Assembly (NCBI GenBank): GCA_017412705.1
Contig: JAFPWS010000063.1
Location: 1-39,052 of the forward strand
Reading direction: 5' to 3'
From: Prevotella sp.
GTDB taxonomy: Bacteria > Bacteroidota > Bacteroidia > Bacteroidales > Bacteroidaceae
Length of the DNA: 39,052 nucleotides
A program made the position numbers and the translations under genes. The notes under the pieces are model-generated. The model did not search any database. It was given only the letters and a program-made list of their open reading frames with translations, and was not told where the DNA came from. This document shows positions 31,535-38,943 of this stretch, piece after piece (within the stretch, counting starts at the first letter, position 1; every line of letters starts with the position of its first letter).

Positions 31535-34252
31535 TTATTTTTTGAATTGCCACCAGTCGAGACGCACCTCGCCTTTTGTTTTCGAGAAGCAGAGGTATAG
31601 GTCGTGAACGCCTGTGGCATTTTTTACTTTTGTGGTGAACGAACGGTATTTTTCTGTCGTTCCCGTATGCTTGATGTCTACCGTGCCGACGACGGGTCCT
31701 TCTGTGCTGTCGAGTCTAAGCGTAATGGATGTTTGCCCTGCTGCAGCGGCAGTGATGACGAAAGACTGGGCTCCCTGACCGAAATCGACACCGCGCAGAC
31801 GGATGTATTCGCCGTCGTCGAGGCCAAAGACATACATATTCTTTTTGCCTGTCGAGGCAGGCATGTCTTCCACGACCCCTGTGTTGGCTATACCCATCTT
31901 GGCAGTTTTCAGACCATAGCCCCATGCCATCGTCTCGGCTTCCACTTTGCGATAGGGGTTCAGCCACTGCAGTTGCTGCAGGGGTTGCTGGTCGAGCCAG
32001 TAGGGTACTTCCTGTATGGTACCGTCAGGAAGGTAGGTGATTTCAGTGGCTGAGACACTGCGTCGCTCGTGGTGCTCCTGGGTTTCGAGGTGCATGATGT
32101 CGTAGTCTTGGCCGAAGACGTAGGAGTGGCCTTTGTAGTCGACGATGCCAGGATGGTTGCCACGGTCGCGCTCTGTAGGCTGCATGATATATCCCTTACT
32201 CTGCCAAGGACCTGTGGGCGAGTCGCTCATGGCATAGCCCAGTGCTTCAGGACAGCAGGTGGTGGCATAGGCCAGATAGTAGTGTCCGTTGCGCTTGTAG
32301 AACCACGGGCCCTCCTGGTAGTGGTCCAAGTGATAGTCGAGCCTTACGATGTCTCCCTTTACCGATATCATGTCGTCGTTCAGTTTGACGTAGTAGGTGT
32401 TAGGATTGCCCCAATACAGATAGGCCTGTCCGTCGCTGTCTACAAAGACGGTCGGGTCGATATCCTCCCAGTGCTCTTTTTGCCAGACGAGCGGCTTGCC
32501 CAGGGGGTCTCTGAAAGGACCATAGGGCGAGTCGGCCACCAAGACACCAATGCCGTGGCCGTGGAGAGGTGCGTAGAGATAGTATTTCCCATTGCGCTCT
32601 ACGGTCTGGATGGCCCACGCACCATTGTCTCTGCTTCGCCAAGAGAAGTCTTTCAGTGATGCCACAGCGCCATGCTCCGTCCAGTTCACCATATCGGTGG
32701 TCGACCACAACAGCCAGTCGTACATGTAGAATCCCGCTGCACTATTCTCGTTCAGGTCAGTGATGTCTTCTGGCGAGGCATCGTGCGAGGTGTAGAGGAA
32801 CAGGGTGTCGCCCACAAGGAGTGGAGAGGGGTCGGCTGTGAACTTCGTCTGGAACAGCGGCATGTTGACTTGTTCCAGCCCACGCATCTCCCACCAGTCG
32901 AAGTTGAAGAGCTTGGGACCCTTGCGGCCTGTAAAGACGAGATAGAGGTCGTGGGTGCCGGCAGCCTTTGCCGTGAAGTCGGTGGTCAGCGTCTGCCACT
33001 GTTCCCATCCGCCCGTGGCAGGAACCTCAAGGCGTCCTAAGAGATGTCCGCCCAGGCTGTCGATGCGCAGCTCTATCTGACCGCCACGCAGACCACTGGC
33101 CACTCGGGCGGTAAAGGTTCTGGGCACTTTGTCGCCGAAATCGACAGCCTGCAGCTTGATGTAGTCGCCATTGTGGATGTCGCTCACATAGACGCCCACC
33201 TGGTCGTTTTGCTCGGTCTTCACTCCACGAGAGAAAGCCATTGTCTCGGCCTCTACCTTCCGATAGGGGTTGAAAGAGGCAAGCGCGCTCACCCCCTCGT
33301 CTGTAGGCATGATGATAGGGAAGCTGCCGTCGCTGTTGTATTTGAATTCCTCGACAGCAACACTACGCTCAAAGCCGCCACCCTTTGGCAGTTTGCCTGT
33401 ATGGTAGAAGAAATAGCTATGCCCCTTGTAGTCGGCTACGCCACAGTGGTTGGTGAAGGAATTGGTGTCGCAAAGCGGCATAATCTCTCCTGCATATTTC
33501 CATGGACCCAACGGCGAGGGTGCTGTGCTGTAGGCGATATGCTCGGGCACGCCACCTGCAGCGTAGAGCAGCTGATAAGTGCCATTGCGCTTGGTGAGCC
33601 AAGGTCCTTCTACATAGCTGTCTTTATACGTCTTGCCTTTCTCGCGCTCGTTCATGGCTGGTGATCCAAAGGCTTCCTCCGTCATGGGCAGCATGCCCAC
33701 CTCGCCCTCGTAGGAAACCATATCCTCGCGGAGCTTGAGGTAATAGACGCGCGGATTGCCCCACATCAGCCAAGCCTGTCCGTCGTCGTCGATGAATACG
33801 GTGGGGTCGATATGGTCCCAACTGCCGTTTTCATACAGGGGCTTCCCGATGGCATCGCGGAAGGGACCCGTGGGCGTGTCGCCTACGGCAACGCCAATCG
33901 CCATGCCGTTCGACAGCTTTGAGTGGGCGCAGATGTACCAATAGAATTTACCGTTGCGTTCGACACACTGACTGGCCCAGGCACGGTCGTCGGCCCAAGA
34001 GAAGCTCTCTAAGGCGAGGGGTGAGCCATGATCCTGCCAATTGACCATGTCCCGGGTGCTATACACGCGCCACTCCTGCATCCAGAAGAAGTCAGCCCCG
34101 TCCTCGTCGTGCCCGGTGTAGACATACATCGTACCGTTGTGCACCATCGGGGCGGGGTCGCTGGTACACCATGTCTGTACAAACGGATTCTGGGCAAAGC
34201 TCTTGATGCTTATGGCTATCAGAAAAAGTGTAGAAGAAAAAAGTCGTTTCAT
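31535..34252 (-). CDS. Tandem GH43-CBM6 GH43-CBM6 glycoside hydrolase
   Basis: The 905-residue secreted protein (signal MKRLFSSTLFLIAISIKSFA) contains two full GH43-CBM6 units. The first GH43 (about 22-325) has Asp32, Asp149 (HIDPTVF) and Glu215 (VEGPW) as the base, pKa modulator and acid; CBM6 follows at about 330-455. The second GH43 (about 465-770) has Asp474, Asp599 (DIDPTVF) and Glu647 (YQEGPW); its CBM6 is about 775-905. Both CBMs begin NPYRKVEAETMA and end with the FDWWEMR/LDWWQFKK type strand. GH43 enzymes act on arabinose or xylose linkages, so arabinoxylan or arabinan side chains are likely targets. Both catalytic triads appear intact, implying two activities or an internal duplication. 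Followed by the esterase gene. Confidence 0.92.
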   Translation of the reverse strand: MKRLFSSTLFLIAISIKSFAQNPFVQTWCTSDPAPMVHNGTMYVYTGHDEDGADFFWMQEWRVYSTRDMVNWQDHGSPLALESFSWADDRAWASQCVERNGKFYWYICAHSKLSNGMAIGVAVGDTPTGPFRDAIGKPLYENGSWDHIDPTVFIDDDGQAWLMWGNPRVYYLKLREDMVSYEGEVGMLPMTEEAFGSPAMNEREKGKTYKDSYVEGPWLTKRNGTYQLLYAAGGVPEHIAYSTAPSPLGPWKYAGEIMPLCDTNSFTNHCGVADYKGHSYFFYHTGKLPKGGGFERSVAVEEFKYNSDGSFPIIMPTDEGVSALASFNPYRKVEAETMAFSRGVKTEQNDQVGVYVSDIHNGDYIKLQAVDFGDKVPRTFTARVASGLRGGQIELRIDSLGGHLLGRLEVPATGGWEQWQTLTTDFTAKAAGTHDLYLVFTGRKGPKLFNFDWWEMRGLEQVNMPLFQTKFTADPSPLLVGDTLFLYTSHDASPEDITDLNENSAAGFYMYDWLLWSTTDMVNWTEHGAVASLKDFSWRSRDNGAWAIQTVERNGKYYLYAPLHGHGIGVLVADSPYGPFRDPLGKPLVWQKEHWEDIDPTVFVDSDGQAYLYWGNPNTYYVKLNDDMISVKGDIVRLDYHLDHYQEGPWFYKRNGHYYLAYATTCCPEALGYAMSDSPTGPWQSKGYIMQPTERDRGNHPGIVDYKGHSYVFGQDYDIMHLETQEHHERRSVSATEITYLPDGTIQEVPYWLDQQPLQQLQWLNPYRKVEAETMAWGYGLKTAKMGIANTGVVEDMPASTGKKNMYVFGLDDGEYIRLRGVDFGQGAQSFVITAAAAGQTSITLRLDSTEGPVVGTVDIKHTGTTEKYRSFTTKVKNATGVHDLYLCFSKTKGEVRLDWWQFKK

Positions 34253-34294
34253 ACTTGATATCGATTAATGTTAGTACTCAGTCGGAAATCGTTG

Positions 34295-34302
34295 CAAAGG
34301 TA
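34295..34302 (-). promoter_or_regulatory. -7 element for the tandem GH43 gene
   Basis: On the minus strand TACCTTTG followed by GCA, 42 bp before the ATG. No TTG is seen at the usual distance upstream. Confidence 0.55.
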
Positions 34303-34376
34303 AGCATAAATACCGAAAACCATTTTGCAGCCTGTACCTAATTTTTGGGTAAATGTAACAAAACCTCGTGTTTTCC

Positions 34377-34407
34377 TTTGATTTCAGGATAACTTGTTGT
34401 ATCTTTG
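34377..34407 (+). promoter_or_regulatory. Promoter of the GH53 galactanase gene
   Basis: TTTG (34377-34380), a 19-bp gap and TATCTTTG (34400-34407) followed by GCA match the Bacteroidota promoter very well; the ATG is 32 bp downstream. Confidence 0.8.
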
Positions 34408-34439
34408 CATCCGACATTGAACTACAGAATTAGAGTACT

Positions 34440-35576
34440 ATGATGAATCAGTTTATAATCAAAGTCAGGCTGACAATCGCTCTCTTGGCAATCACGGCAA
34501 TGACGTCCGCTGCCCAGACCAAGAGGTATCTCGGCGGCGACATGTCGCTGCTGCCGTCGTATGAGGAACAGGGTACGGTGTATAAGGACTACGACGGAAA
34601 GAAGGTCGATCTCCTGTCCTTCCTCAGGCAGCAAGGATGGAACATGGTACGCGTGCGACTGTTTGTAAATCCCGACAATGCCCCAGAACAACATAAGGGC
34701 GAGGGTGTATGCCAGGACCTGGAATACGTGACGCGTCTCTGCCGGCAGATAAAGAAGGCCGGCATGCAGGTGATGCTCGACTTCCACTACAGCGACACAT
34801 GGGCAGACCCTGGAAAGCAGTTCACCCCGAAGGCATGGGCTGATGCCGACGCACGCCAGCTGGCCGACAGCGTATATGCTCACACCCGGGCCTCGCTGAC
34901 GGCACTGGAACGGGCAGGAGTGGCTCCGGAGATGATACAGGTAGGCAACGAGATAACCAACGGCATGCTGTGGCCCACAGGTCAGCTGTATCCCAAGGAT
35001 GCCCCCCGAGACTCCAGCAGCATGTCACGCCGCTGGGATGTCCTCTGCGATTTCCTCAAGGCGGGGGCAAAGGCATGCAGGGAGATATGCCCGAAGGCAC
35101 AGATCATCATACATACCGAGAAAGCCGGCGACTGGGACGTGACAAGCAACTACTACCTGCAGCTGCGACGCCGACAGGTGGACTACGACATCATAGGCCT
35201 GAGCTACTACCCCATGTGGCATAAGTCGATACCCAACCTCGCCACAAACCTCGAACGCCTCGCAAGGCTCTTCCCCGAAAAGCCTGTGATGATTGTCGAG
35301 ACGGCAGCCTACTACTCACATGAGAACGACCCCTGGGCCACTGCTGACAAGTATTCCGAGTTCTACCCCATCAGCACCGAAGGGCAGACACAGTTCACCA
35401 GAGAACTGGTAACCGAACTCAAGCGCCACCAGAATGTCATAGGACTCTTCTGGTGGTATCCAGAAGAGAATGCCGCAGGCAACAACGTCACTAAAGGCTG
35501 GGTAAACCGTGGCCTCTTCGACAACCACACAGGCCGTGCCCTGCCTGCGCTGAAGGAATTCAACAAATACCGATAG
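34440..35576 (+). CDS. GH53 endo-beta-1,4-galactanase
   Basis: The 378-residue secreted enzyme has a signal peptide and a (beta/alpha)8 barrel of GH53. The acid/base is Glu171 in VGNEITNGMLWP and the nucleophile Glu287 in PVMIVETAAYY. LGGDMSLLPSYEEQG at the start of the mature region, VRVRLFVNP and MLDFHYSDTWADPGKQ are also GH53 hallmarks. It cleaves internal beta-1,4-galactosyl links of galactan and arabinogalactan I side chains of pectin. It is divergent from the GH43 gene, consistent with joint degradation of arabinogalactan or arabinan. No SusCD pair is present in the window. Start: tandem ATG at 34440 and 34443 cannot be told apart. Confidence 0.95.
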   Translation: MMNQFIIKVRLTIALLAITAMTSAAQTKRYLGGDMSLLPSYEEQGTVYKDYDGKKVDLLSFLRQQGWNMVRVRLFVNPDNAPEQHKGEGVCQDLEYVTRLCRQIKKAGMQVMLDFHYSDTWADPGKQFTPKAWADADARQLADSVYAHTRASLTALERAGVAPEMIQVGNEITNGMLWPTGQLYPKDAPRDSSSMSRRWDVLCDFLKAGAKACREICPKAQIIIHTEKAGDWDVTSNYYLQLRRRQVDYDIIGLSYYPMWHKSIPNLATNLERLARLFPEKPVMIVETAAYYSHENDPWATADKYSEFYPISTEGQTQFTRELVTELKRHQNVIGLFWWYPEENAAGNNVTKGWVNRGLFDNHTGRALPALKEFNKYR

Positions 35577-35595
35577 AACTACCCGACAGTTTTGA

Positions 35596-35691
35596 GGGGC
35601 ATCATACGCTTCATGGTGGAGCGCACGGGCTTATATCCGATTTGTGGGTACTCATAGTGAATACGATAAGACAGACGTTTCAACGATATAA
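35596..35691 (+). pseudogene. HigB-like toxin remnant (C-terminal end)
   Basis: The frame between stops reads as a short peptide that ends RAYIRFVGTHSEYDKTDVST and a final Ile before TAA at 35689. This is the C-terminal end of HigB/RelE-like toxins (the I-R-x-x-G-T-H-x-E-Y-D-K core). Upstream sequence is unrelated to a toxin and contains an in-frame stop at 35593, so only about 20 recognisable residues remain. It precedes the HigA-like gene by 4-11 bp, as a toxin gene would. Confidence 0.6.
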
Positions 35692-35744
35692 TATAAGGAG
35701 GCACGAATAAGGCAAAGATTACAAAGGAACAATATGAGTTCGCT

Positions 35745-36071
35745 TTGGCACGGATTGAGGAACTGTTGCCAATGGTAGATGACAATACACCGTCTAACGA
35801 CCGAAATGCTGTGGAATTGACAATGATGTCGGATGTTGTGATTGACTACGAAAAGGAGCACTATCCCATAGGGAAACCTACTGTAGCCCAGATGATACAA
35901 CTTTCGTTGGACGAGAAGAATATGAGTCAGAAGCAGTTGGCTACAGAGATTGGGGTTAGCCCTTCACGCATAAGCGACTACGTCTCAGATAGAGCAGAGC
36001 CAACGCAGAAAATCGCACGTCTGCTTTGTGTCACTTTGGGTATAACACCAGCAGCTATGTTGGGATATTAA
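35745..36071 (+). CDS. HigA-like XRE antitoxin with damaged start
   Basis: The homologous reading frame begins further up at about 35706 with KAKITKEQYEFALARIEELL and continues through YEKEHYPIGKP to an XRE-type HTH (MSQKQLATEIGVSPSRISDYVSDRAEPTQKIARLL), ending at 36071. This is a HigA-like antitoxin of the host-inhibition-of-growth type. AGGAGG (35696-35701) is well placed for an ATG at about 35707, but the bases there read GAATAAGGCAAAG; a single G lost from GAATGAAGGCAAAG would explain this. The annotated start is the TTG at 35745, which truncates about 13 residues, so the protein may be poorly made. Its toxin partner survives only as a fragment. Confidence 0.7.
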   Translation: MARIEELLPMVDDNTPSNDRNAVELTMMSDVVIDYEKEHYPIGKPTVAQMIQLSLDEKNMSQKQLATEIGVSPSRISDYVSDRAEPTQKIARLLCVTLGITPAAMLGY

Positions 36072-36128
36072 ACAAGAGTAAACTTAAAGGGAAAGAAATA
36101 CGACGATGAACATTCTTATATTTACAGC

Positions 36129-36191
36129 CTCGTAATGTTTAACCGAGACGACATGAGACAGCAGTCCGTGTCGCCTCATAACATTTACGAG
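36129..36191. repeat. Imperfect inverted repeat (two nested arms)
   Basis: CTCGTAATGTT (36129-36139) matches the reverse complement of AACATTTACGAG (36180-36191) with one inserted A. The inner GAGACGACA matches the reverse complement of TGTCGCCTC with one mismatch. The region 36072-36660 has no protein gene; this hairpin and the array at 36339 are its only clear structures. A 22-codon frame (36135-36203) lies in it but resembles nothing known. Confidence 0.6.
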
Positions 36192-36338
36192 ACAATGAGC
36201 TGAAGTAGAAAGCGAATGCCTGGCAGCACACGGTGCTGCTGCAAGTCACAAAAGAAAGGAAAGCAGGCGAGTAGCTGCAAGTTTCGCCGTAGGCACATGT
36301 GTTATTACAACAGGGAAAAGAAGAAATTTCAACAAACT

Positions 36339-36426
36339 ATTTTGGCTATGGGCAAAAGGTGTTTTGCCTATAAGCGCAAGATGTTTTGCCTATAGACGCA
36401 AGATGTTTTGCCTGTAGGCGAAAGGT
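36339..36426. repeat. 22-bp-period palindromic tandem array, four units
   Basis: Units start at 36339, 36361, 36383 and 36405, each 22 bp. The last three begin GTTTTGCCT and differ mainly in the spacer. Palindromes are strongest in unit 4 (TTTTGCCTGTAGGCGAAA, eight pairs with one G-T) and weaker in units 2-3; unit 1 (TTTTGGCTATGGGCAAAA) keeps six pairs. The array lies between a plus-strand gene and a convergent minus-strand gene. The 22-bp period is shared with the arrays at 5419 and 23419, whose sequences are different. Confidence 0.85.
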
Positions 36427-36661
36427 TCTTAGCCCGGCTCTAAATCCCTGTTTGAATAGGGGTTTGCCCCTGTTTGAAGCGTTCCTATACCCTATTAGGT
36501 GTCGTTTGCGTCTTTGGGAGATTTCTGGGCTTCTGAAATGGAGTATCACCTACGGGGCGCTCTTTCTCCTCCCCGCCGCCCGTCGCGCGCTCGACCTATG
36601 GTCGCTTTGCTAGCAAAGAACAGGCGAGCGGGAAGGACACATCATAGAAACAATGTGTTTC

Positions 36662-37474
36662 TTATTCGATTTCATATCCTTTCACGATAATCATCGGACA
36701 GCCGGGGATTTTCTTCATTTTCCCCTTTACCTTGTGCCGGGCGTAGCTGCTCTTGAAGTTGGCAGGGAAAGAGAGGCTTCCATTGCCCTTCATGTCAACC
36801 ACACATATTGTAACGCAGTATTTCTTCTTGCCCTTCAGCACGACAGACTCCGCTGGGCTGACGTAGATGTTTTTCCCGTTGTCAGCAGGGGTAACACGCT
36901 TGTAGATAGGCTTGTTCAGGACGCAATAAAGTTTCTTGTCCCTGACCTCGTAGCAGTTGAAACTCAACAGACATTCCTCGTACTCGCACTTGTCGATGGA
37001 GACCATGATGTCTGTCAACAGATAGTCTTTCCTGTTCTTGAAGATTGGCCCCCATTCTATATCGCCTTTGCAGTTGCCACGAAAACCTGCCGTGCTTGTC
37101 CTCAGCCACGACTTGCCCGACAGCGTGTGCGGCTTGCTTTTCTTGCCGACCACGACCTCGGCCAGTTCGATTACCTTGTCTTTCAGTGTCACGGTCAGTT
37201 CATGTCCATCGGTGTAAGTCGTGTAGGGGATTGTCGCCGTCTGATAGGAAACGTGCGTGAAGGTAAGTTCGTCCCTGCGTCCTGCGGGTATCGTCAGCGT
37301 GAAGAGCCCCTGTGCGTCGGAGATAACGCCCACGCTATCTTCCTCGATGCCGATGCTGACGTACTCTACAGTCTCGCCCCGTTCGTTGACGACGTGGCCT
37401 GTGACCTTTGTCTGCCCCAGCCCCGTCATTGCTAAGAGGACGAGCAGTATGGTGATGATGATTTTCTTGTTCAT
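36662..37474 (-). CDS. CarboxypepD_reg-like exported protein
   Basis: The 270-residue product has a signal peptide (MNKKIIITILLVLLAMTGLG) and an N-terminal CarboxypepD_reg-like/CNA-B-like domain (TKVTGHVVNERGETVEYVSI, GVISDAQGLFTLTIPAG, TVTLKDKVIELAEVVVG). That domain type is usually found at the start of SusC/TonB-dependent receptors and outer-membrane proteins. No TonB barrel follows; the remaining 150 residues are unrecognised and contain several Cys. It may be an anchored exported protein of unknown role. Its first 54 coding bases are almost identical to those of the unrelated gene at 38325. Confidence 0.83.
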   Translation of the reverse strand: MNKKIIITILLVLLAMTGLGQTKVTGHVVNERGETVEYVSIGIEEDSVGVISDAQGLFTLTIPAGRRDELTFTHVSYQTATIPYTTYTDGHELTVTLKDKVIELAEVVVGKKSKPHTLSGKSWLRTSTAGFRGNCKGDIEWGPIFKNRKDYLLTDIMVSIDKCEYEECLLSFNCYEVRDKKLYCVLNKPIYKRVTPADNGKNIYVSPAESVVLKGKKKYCVTICVVDMKGNGSLSFPANFKSSYARHKVKGKMKKIPGCPMIIVKGYEIE

Positions 37475-37517
37475 AAAAATATTTCTTGTTTAGAATGATT
37501 ATTTCAAATTTTTTTTG

Positions 37518-37525
37518 TATCTTTG
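37518..37525 (+). promoter_or_regulatory. -7 element for the polyvalent-type gene
   Basis: TATCTTTG followed by GCC. Transcription from here rules out the frame's first start-like codon at 37523 and supports the ATG at 37547. Confidence 0.55.
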
Positions 37526-37546
37526 CCCCAGAATCAATTAATTGTT

Positions 37547-38188
37547 ATGGACTATGACATTCTTCAATCAGTTTCACAAGGAGGTGACGGAGCGCAAGAT
37601 GCGGAAAATAGCCGTATCGCAGCAATCGCCGATGAACTCGAACGACTTTGTGCAGTATATGAAGCGCAATGTAGAGTTGGCCAACCAGATGTGACACATT
37701 TCGATGCCGAGCAGCGTGTTGCGGAGCAGATGGCAAAGGGACATGGTTTTTGGATTCCCATGATGGAGATATTCGATCTTGGAGTCCCTGGGCCCAGCGG
37801 TAATGAAAACGACACCTATGTAGCGACAGATGCCATTTATAAAGTGAACAATCTTCTGAATAGTGGAAGCATAGTCGCCCTGCTTAGGAAGATTTTGATG
37901 CACAACCAAATATTTCCTGACACAGCATATTGTTTTCATGGATTTGCAGGTTTTGACGGACGTACCGTACAGCCTGTGATTCGCCAGCCAAGAGTAGCGG
38001 ATGCACATCCTGCTACGATGGTTATGATTGAAACGTATATGGCGGCACTTGGTTTTGAGAAAACCACAAATGAAGGACGCTTTACAAACGGACACTATGA
38101 AGTTTGGGATGTTGTTCCCAGAAACGCCCTTGTGGATGCTGAAGGTGACATCTTCGTAGTTGATGCTGAAATAAAAGAAATCAAATAG
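37547..38188 (+). CDS. Kinase-like domain of the polyvalent-protein type
   Basis: The ATG at 37547 follows the -7 box by 21 bp and gives 213 residues. The conserved core runs from about residue 50 (THFDAEQRVAEQMAKGHGFW) through GVPGPSGNENDTYVATDAIY, Lys99 (YKVNN), LNSGSIVALLRKILMHNQIF and GFAGFDGRTVQPVIRQPRV to the end. There Asp188, Asn193 and Asp206 (WDVVPRN...VVDAEI) match kinase catalytic and metal residues. This resembles the Ser/Thr/Tyr-kinase-fold domain of phage and plasmid polyvalent proteins, so it may modify a host or phage protein; there is no experimental basis here. The first 50 residues are dubious: an overlapping frame (37554-37694) encodes a more natural-looking 46-residue peptide. 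Confidence 0.72.
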   Translation: MDYDILQSVSQGGDGAQDAENSRIAAIADELERLCAVYEAQCRVGQPDVTHFDAEQRVAEQMAKGHGFWIPMMEIFDLGVPGPSGNENDTYVATDAIYKVNNLLNSGSIVALLRKILMHNQIFPDTAYCFHGFAGFDGRTVQPVIRQPRVADAHPATMVMIETYMAALGFEKTTNEGRFTNGHYEVWDVVPRNALVDAEGDIFVVDAEIKEIK

Positions 38189-38267
38189 TTTGCTCAACAC
38201 CATCTCCTTCCCCCTCACCGACGAGAAGGATGTTTCGTTTTGGCGATATGGTGTCAGATATTTCATT

Positions 38268-38321
38268 TCAGTAACTTAATGCAAGGGCGAGCAGTGCGGT
38301 GATGATTATCTTCTTATTCAT
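38268..38321 (-). pseudogene. Signal-peptide stub, 17 codons
   Basis: ATG at 38321 on the minus strand reads MNKKIIITALLALALSY and stops. The first part is the same signal peptide as the genes at 36662 and 38325 (MNKKIIITI and MNKQIIITI), with no mature protein after it. It ends downstream of the 38325 gene, so it is a leftover copy, not a functional gene. Confidence 0.7.
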
Positions 38322-38324
38322 TAT

Positions 38325-38909
38325 CTACCATCCTTTAATCTGAAAGCACACTCCTATGTTAACTCCCAAACTATGAATCAACTTGCTACGGTAATCATTC
38401 CGACTGTTATCAAACGCATTAACCAGGTATGCTTCATCACACACAGAAGCTAACACCCCTATGTTCGGTGTAATATGCATCTTAATGCCGATGCTGGGTG
38501 AAATATATAAGCTGAACCCCTGCTTTTCTTTTGAGATAGAGTATTTTTCATTGGTTCCTACATTCTTTGCGTTGAACAGGGCGAATCCTCCAACACGCAG
38601 ATTGGCAAAAGGCGAAAACCGATTGTCAAGAAAGAAATAGTGTGTGCTGAAATAAACGGGAATAGCGGAAAACTTGTATTCTTTGTGATGGCTATATCCT
38701 ATTCCTCCTCCAATACAGAACTGCTCATTGATGAATACTTCATGCAGATAGTTTGCAGAAACACAATTGTTTCCATATTCACCAATGCCTTGCCCAAAAG
38801 AAAAGTCAACGACATTCAGGCATCCTCCATTGGGATCAAAGGATGTCTGTCCTTGCCCCGTCATTGCTAAGAGGACGACCAGTATGGTGATGATGATTTG
38901 CTTGTTCAT
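38325..38909 (-). CDS. Exported beta-barrel-like outer-membrane protein
   Basis: The 194-residue product has a signal peptide (MNKQIIITILVVLLAMTGQG) and a small beta-barrel pattern: alternating hydrophobic strands (FCIGGGIGYSHHKEYKF, FSPFANLRVGGFALFN, FSLYISPSIGIKMHITP, SLGVNIGVCFQIKGW) ending in Trp, as in small porin-like outer-membrane proteins. Four Cys are spread through the mature part. The role is unknown. It shares its signal-peptide DNA, but nothing more, with the gene at 36662. Confidence 0.8.
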   Translation of the reverse strand: MNKQIIITILVVLLAMTGQGQTSFDPNGGCLNVVDFSFGQGIGEYGNNCVSANYLHEVFINEQFCIGGGIGYSHHKEYKFSAIPVYFSTHYFFLDNRFSPFANLRVGGFALFNAKNVGTNEKYSISKEKQGFSLYISPSIGIKMHITPNIGVLASVCDEAYLVNAFDNSRNDYRSKLIHSLGVNIGVCFQIKGW

Positions 38910-38925
38910 TATTCTTCTATGTTGC

Positions 38926-38943
38926 TTTCCAAATAATTGGAAA
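38926..38943. repeat. Short inverted repeat upstream of the beta-barrel gene
   Basis: TTTCCAA (38926-38932) and TTGGAAA (38937-38943) pair perfectly around four bases, 17 bp upstream of the start codon. It could be an operator or part of an mRNA leader hairpin; no classical promoter box is visible. The remaining 109 bp to the window end show no recognisable signal. Confidence 0.4.

Noticed and set aside
36339-36426. Possible CRISPR array
   Set aside because: Units are contiguous with no unique spacers, there are only four, and no Cas genes are present. The same applies to the arrays at 5419 and 23419.
36386-36613. Open frames across the 22-bp array
   Set aside because: Frames through the repeat are products of its periodicity (22 is not a multiple of 3), with no domain or signal.
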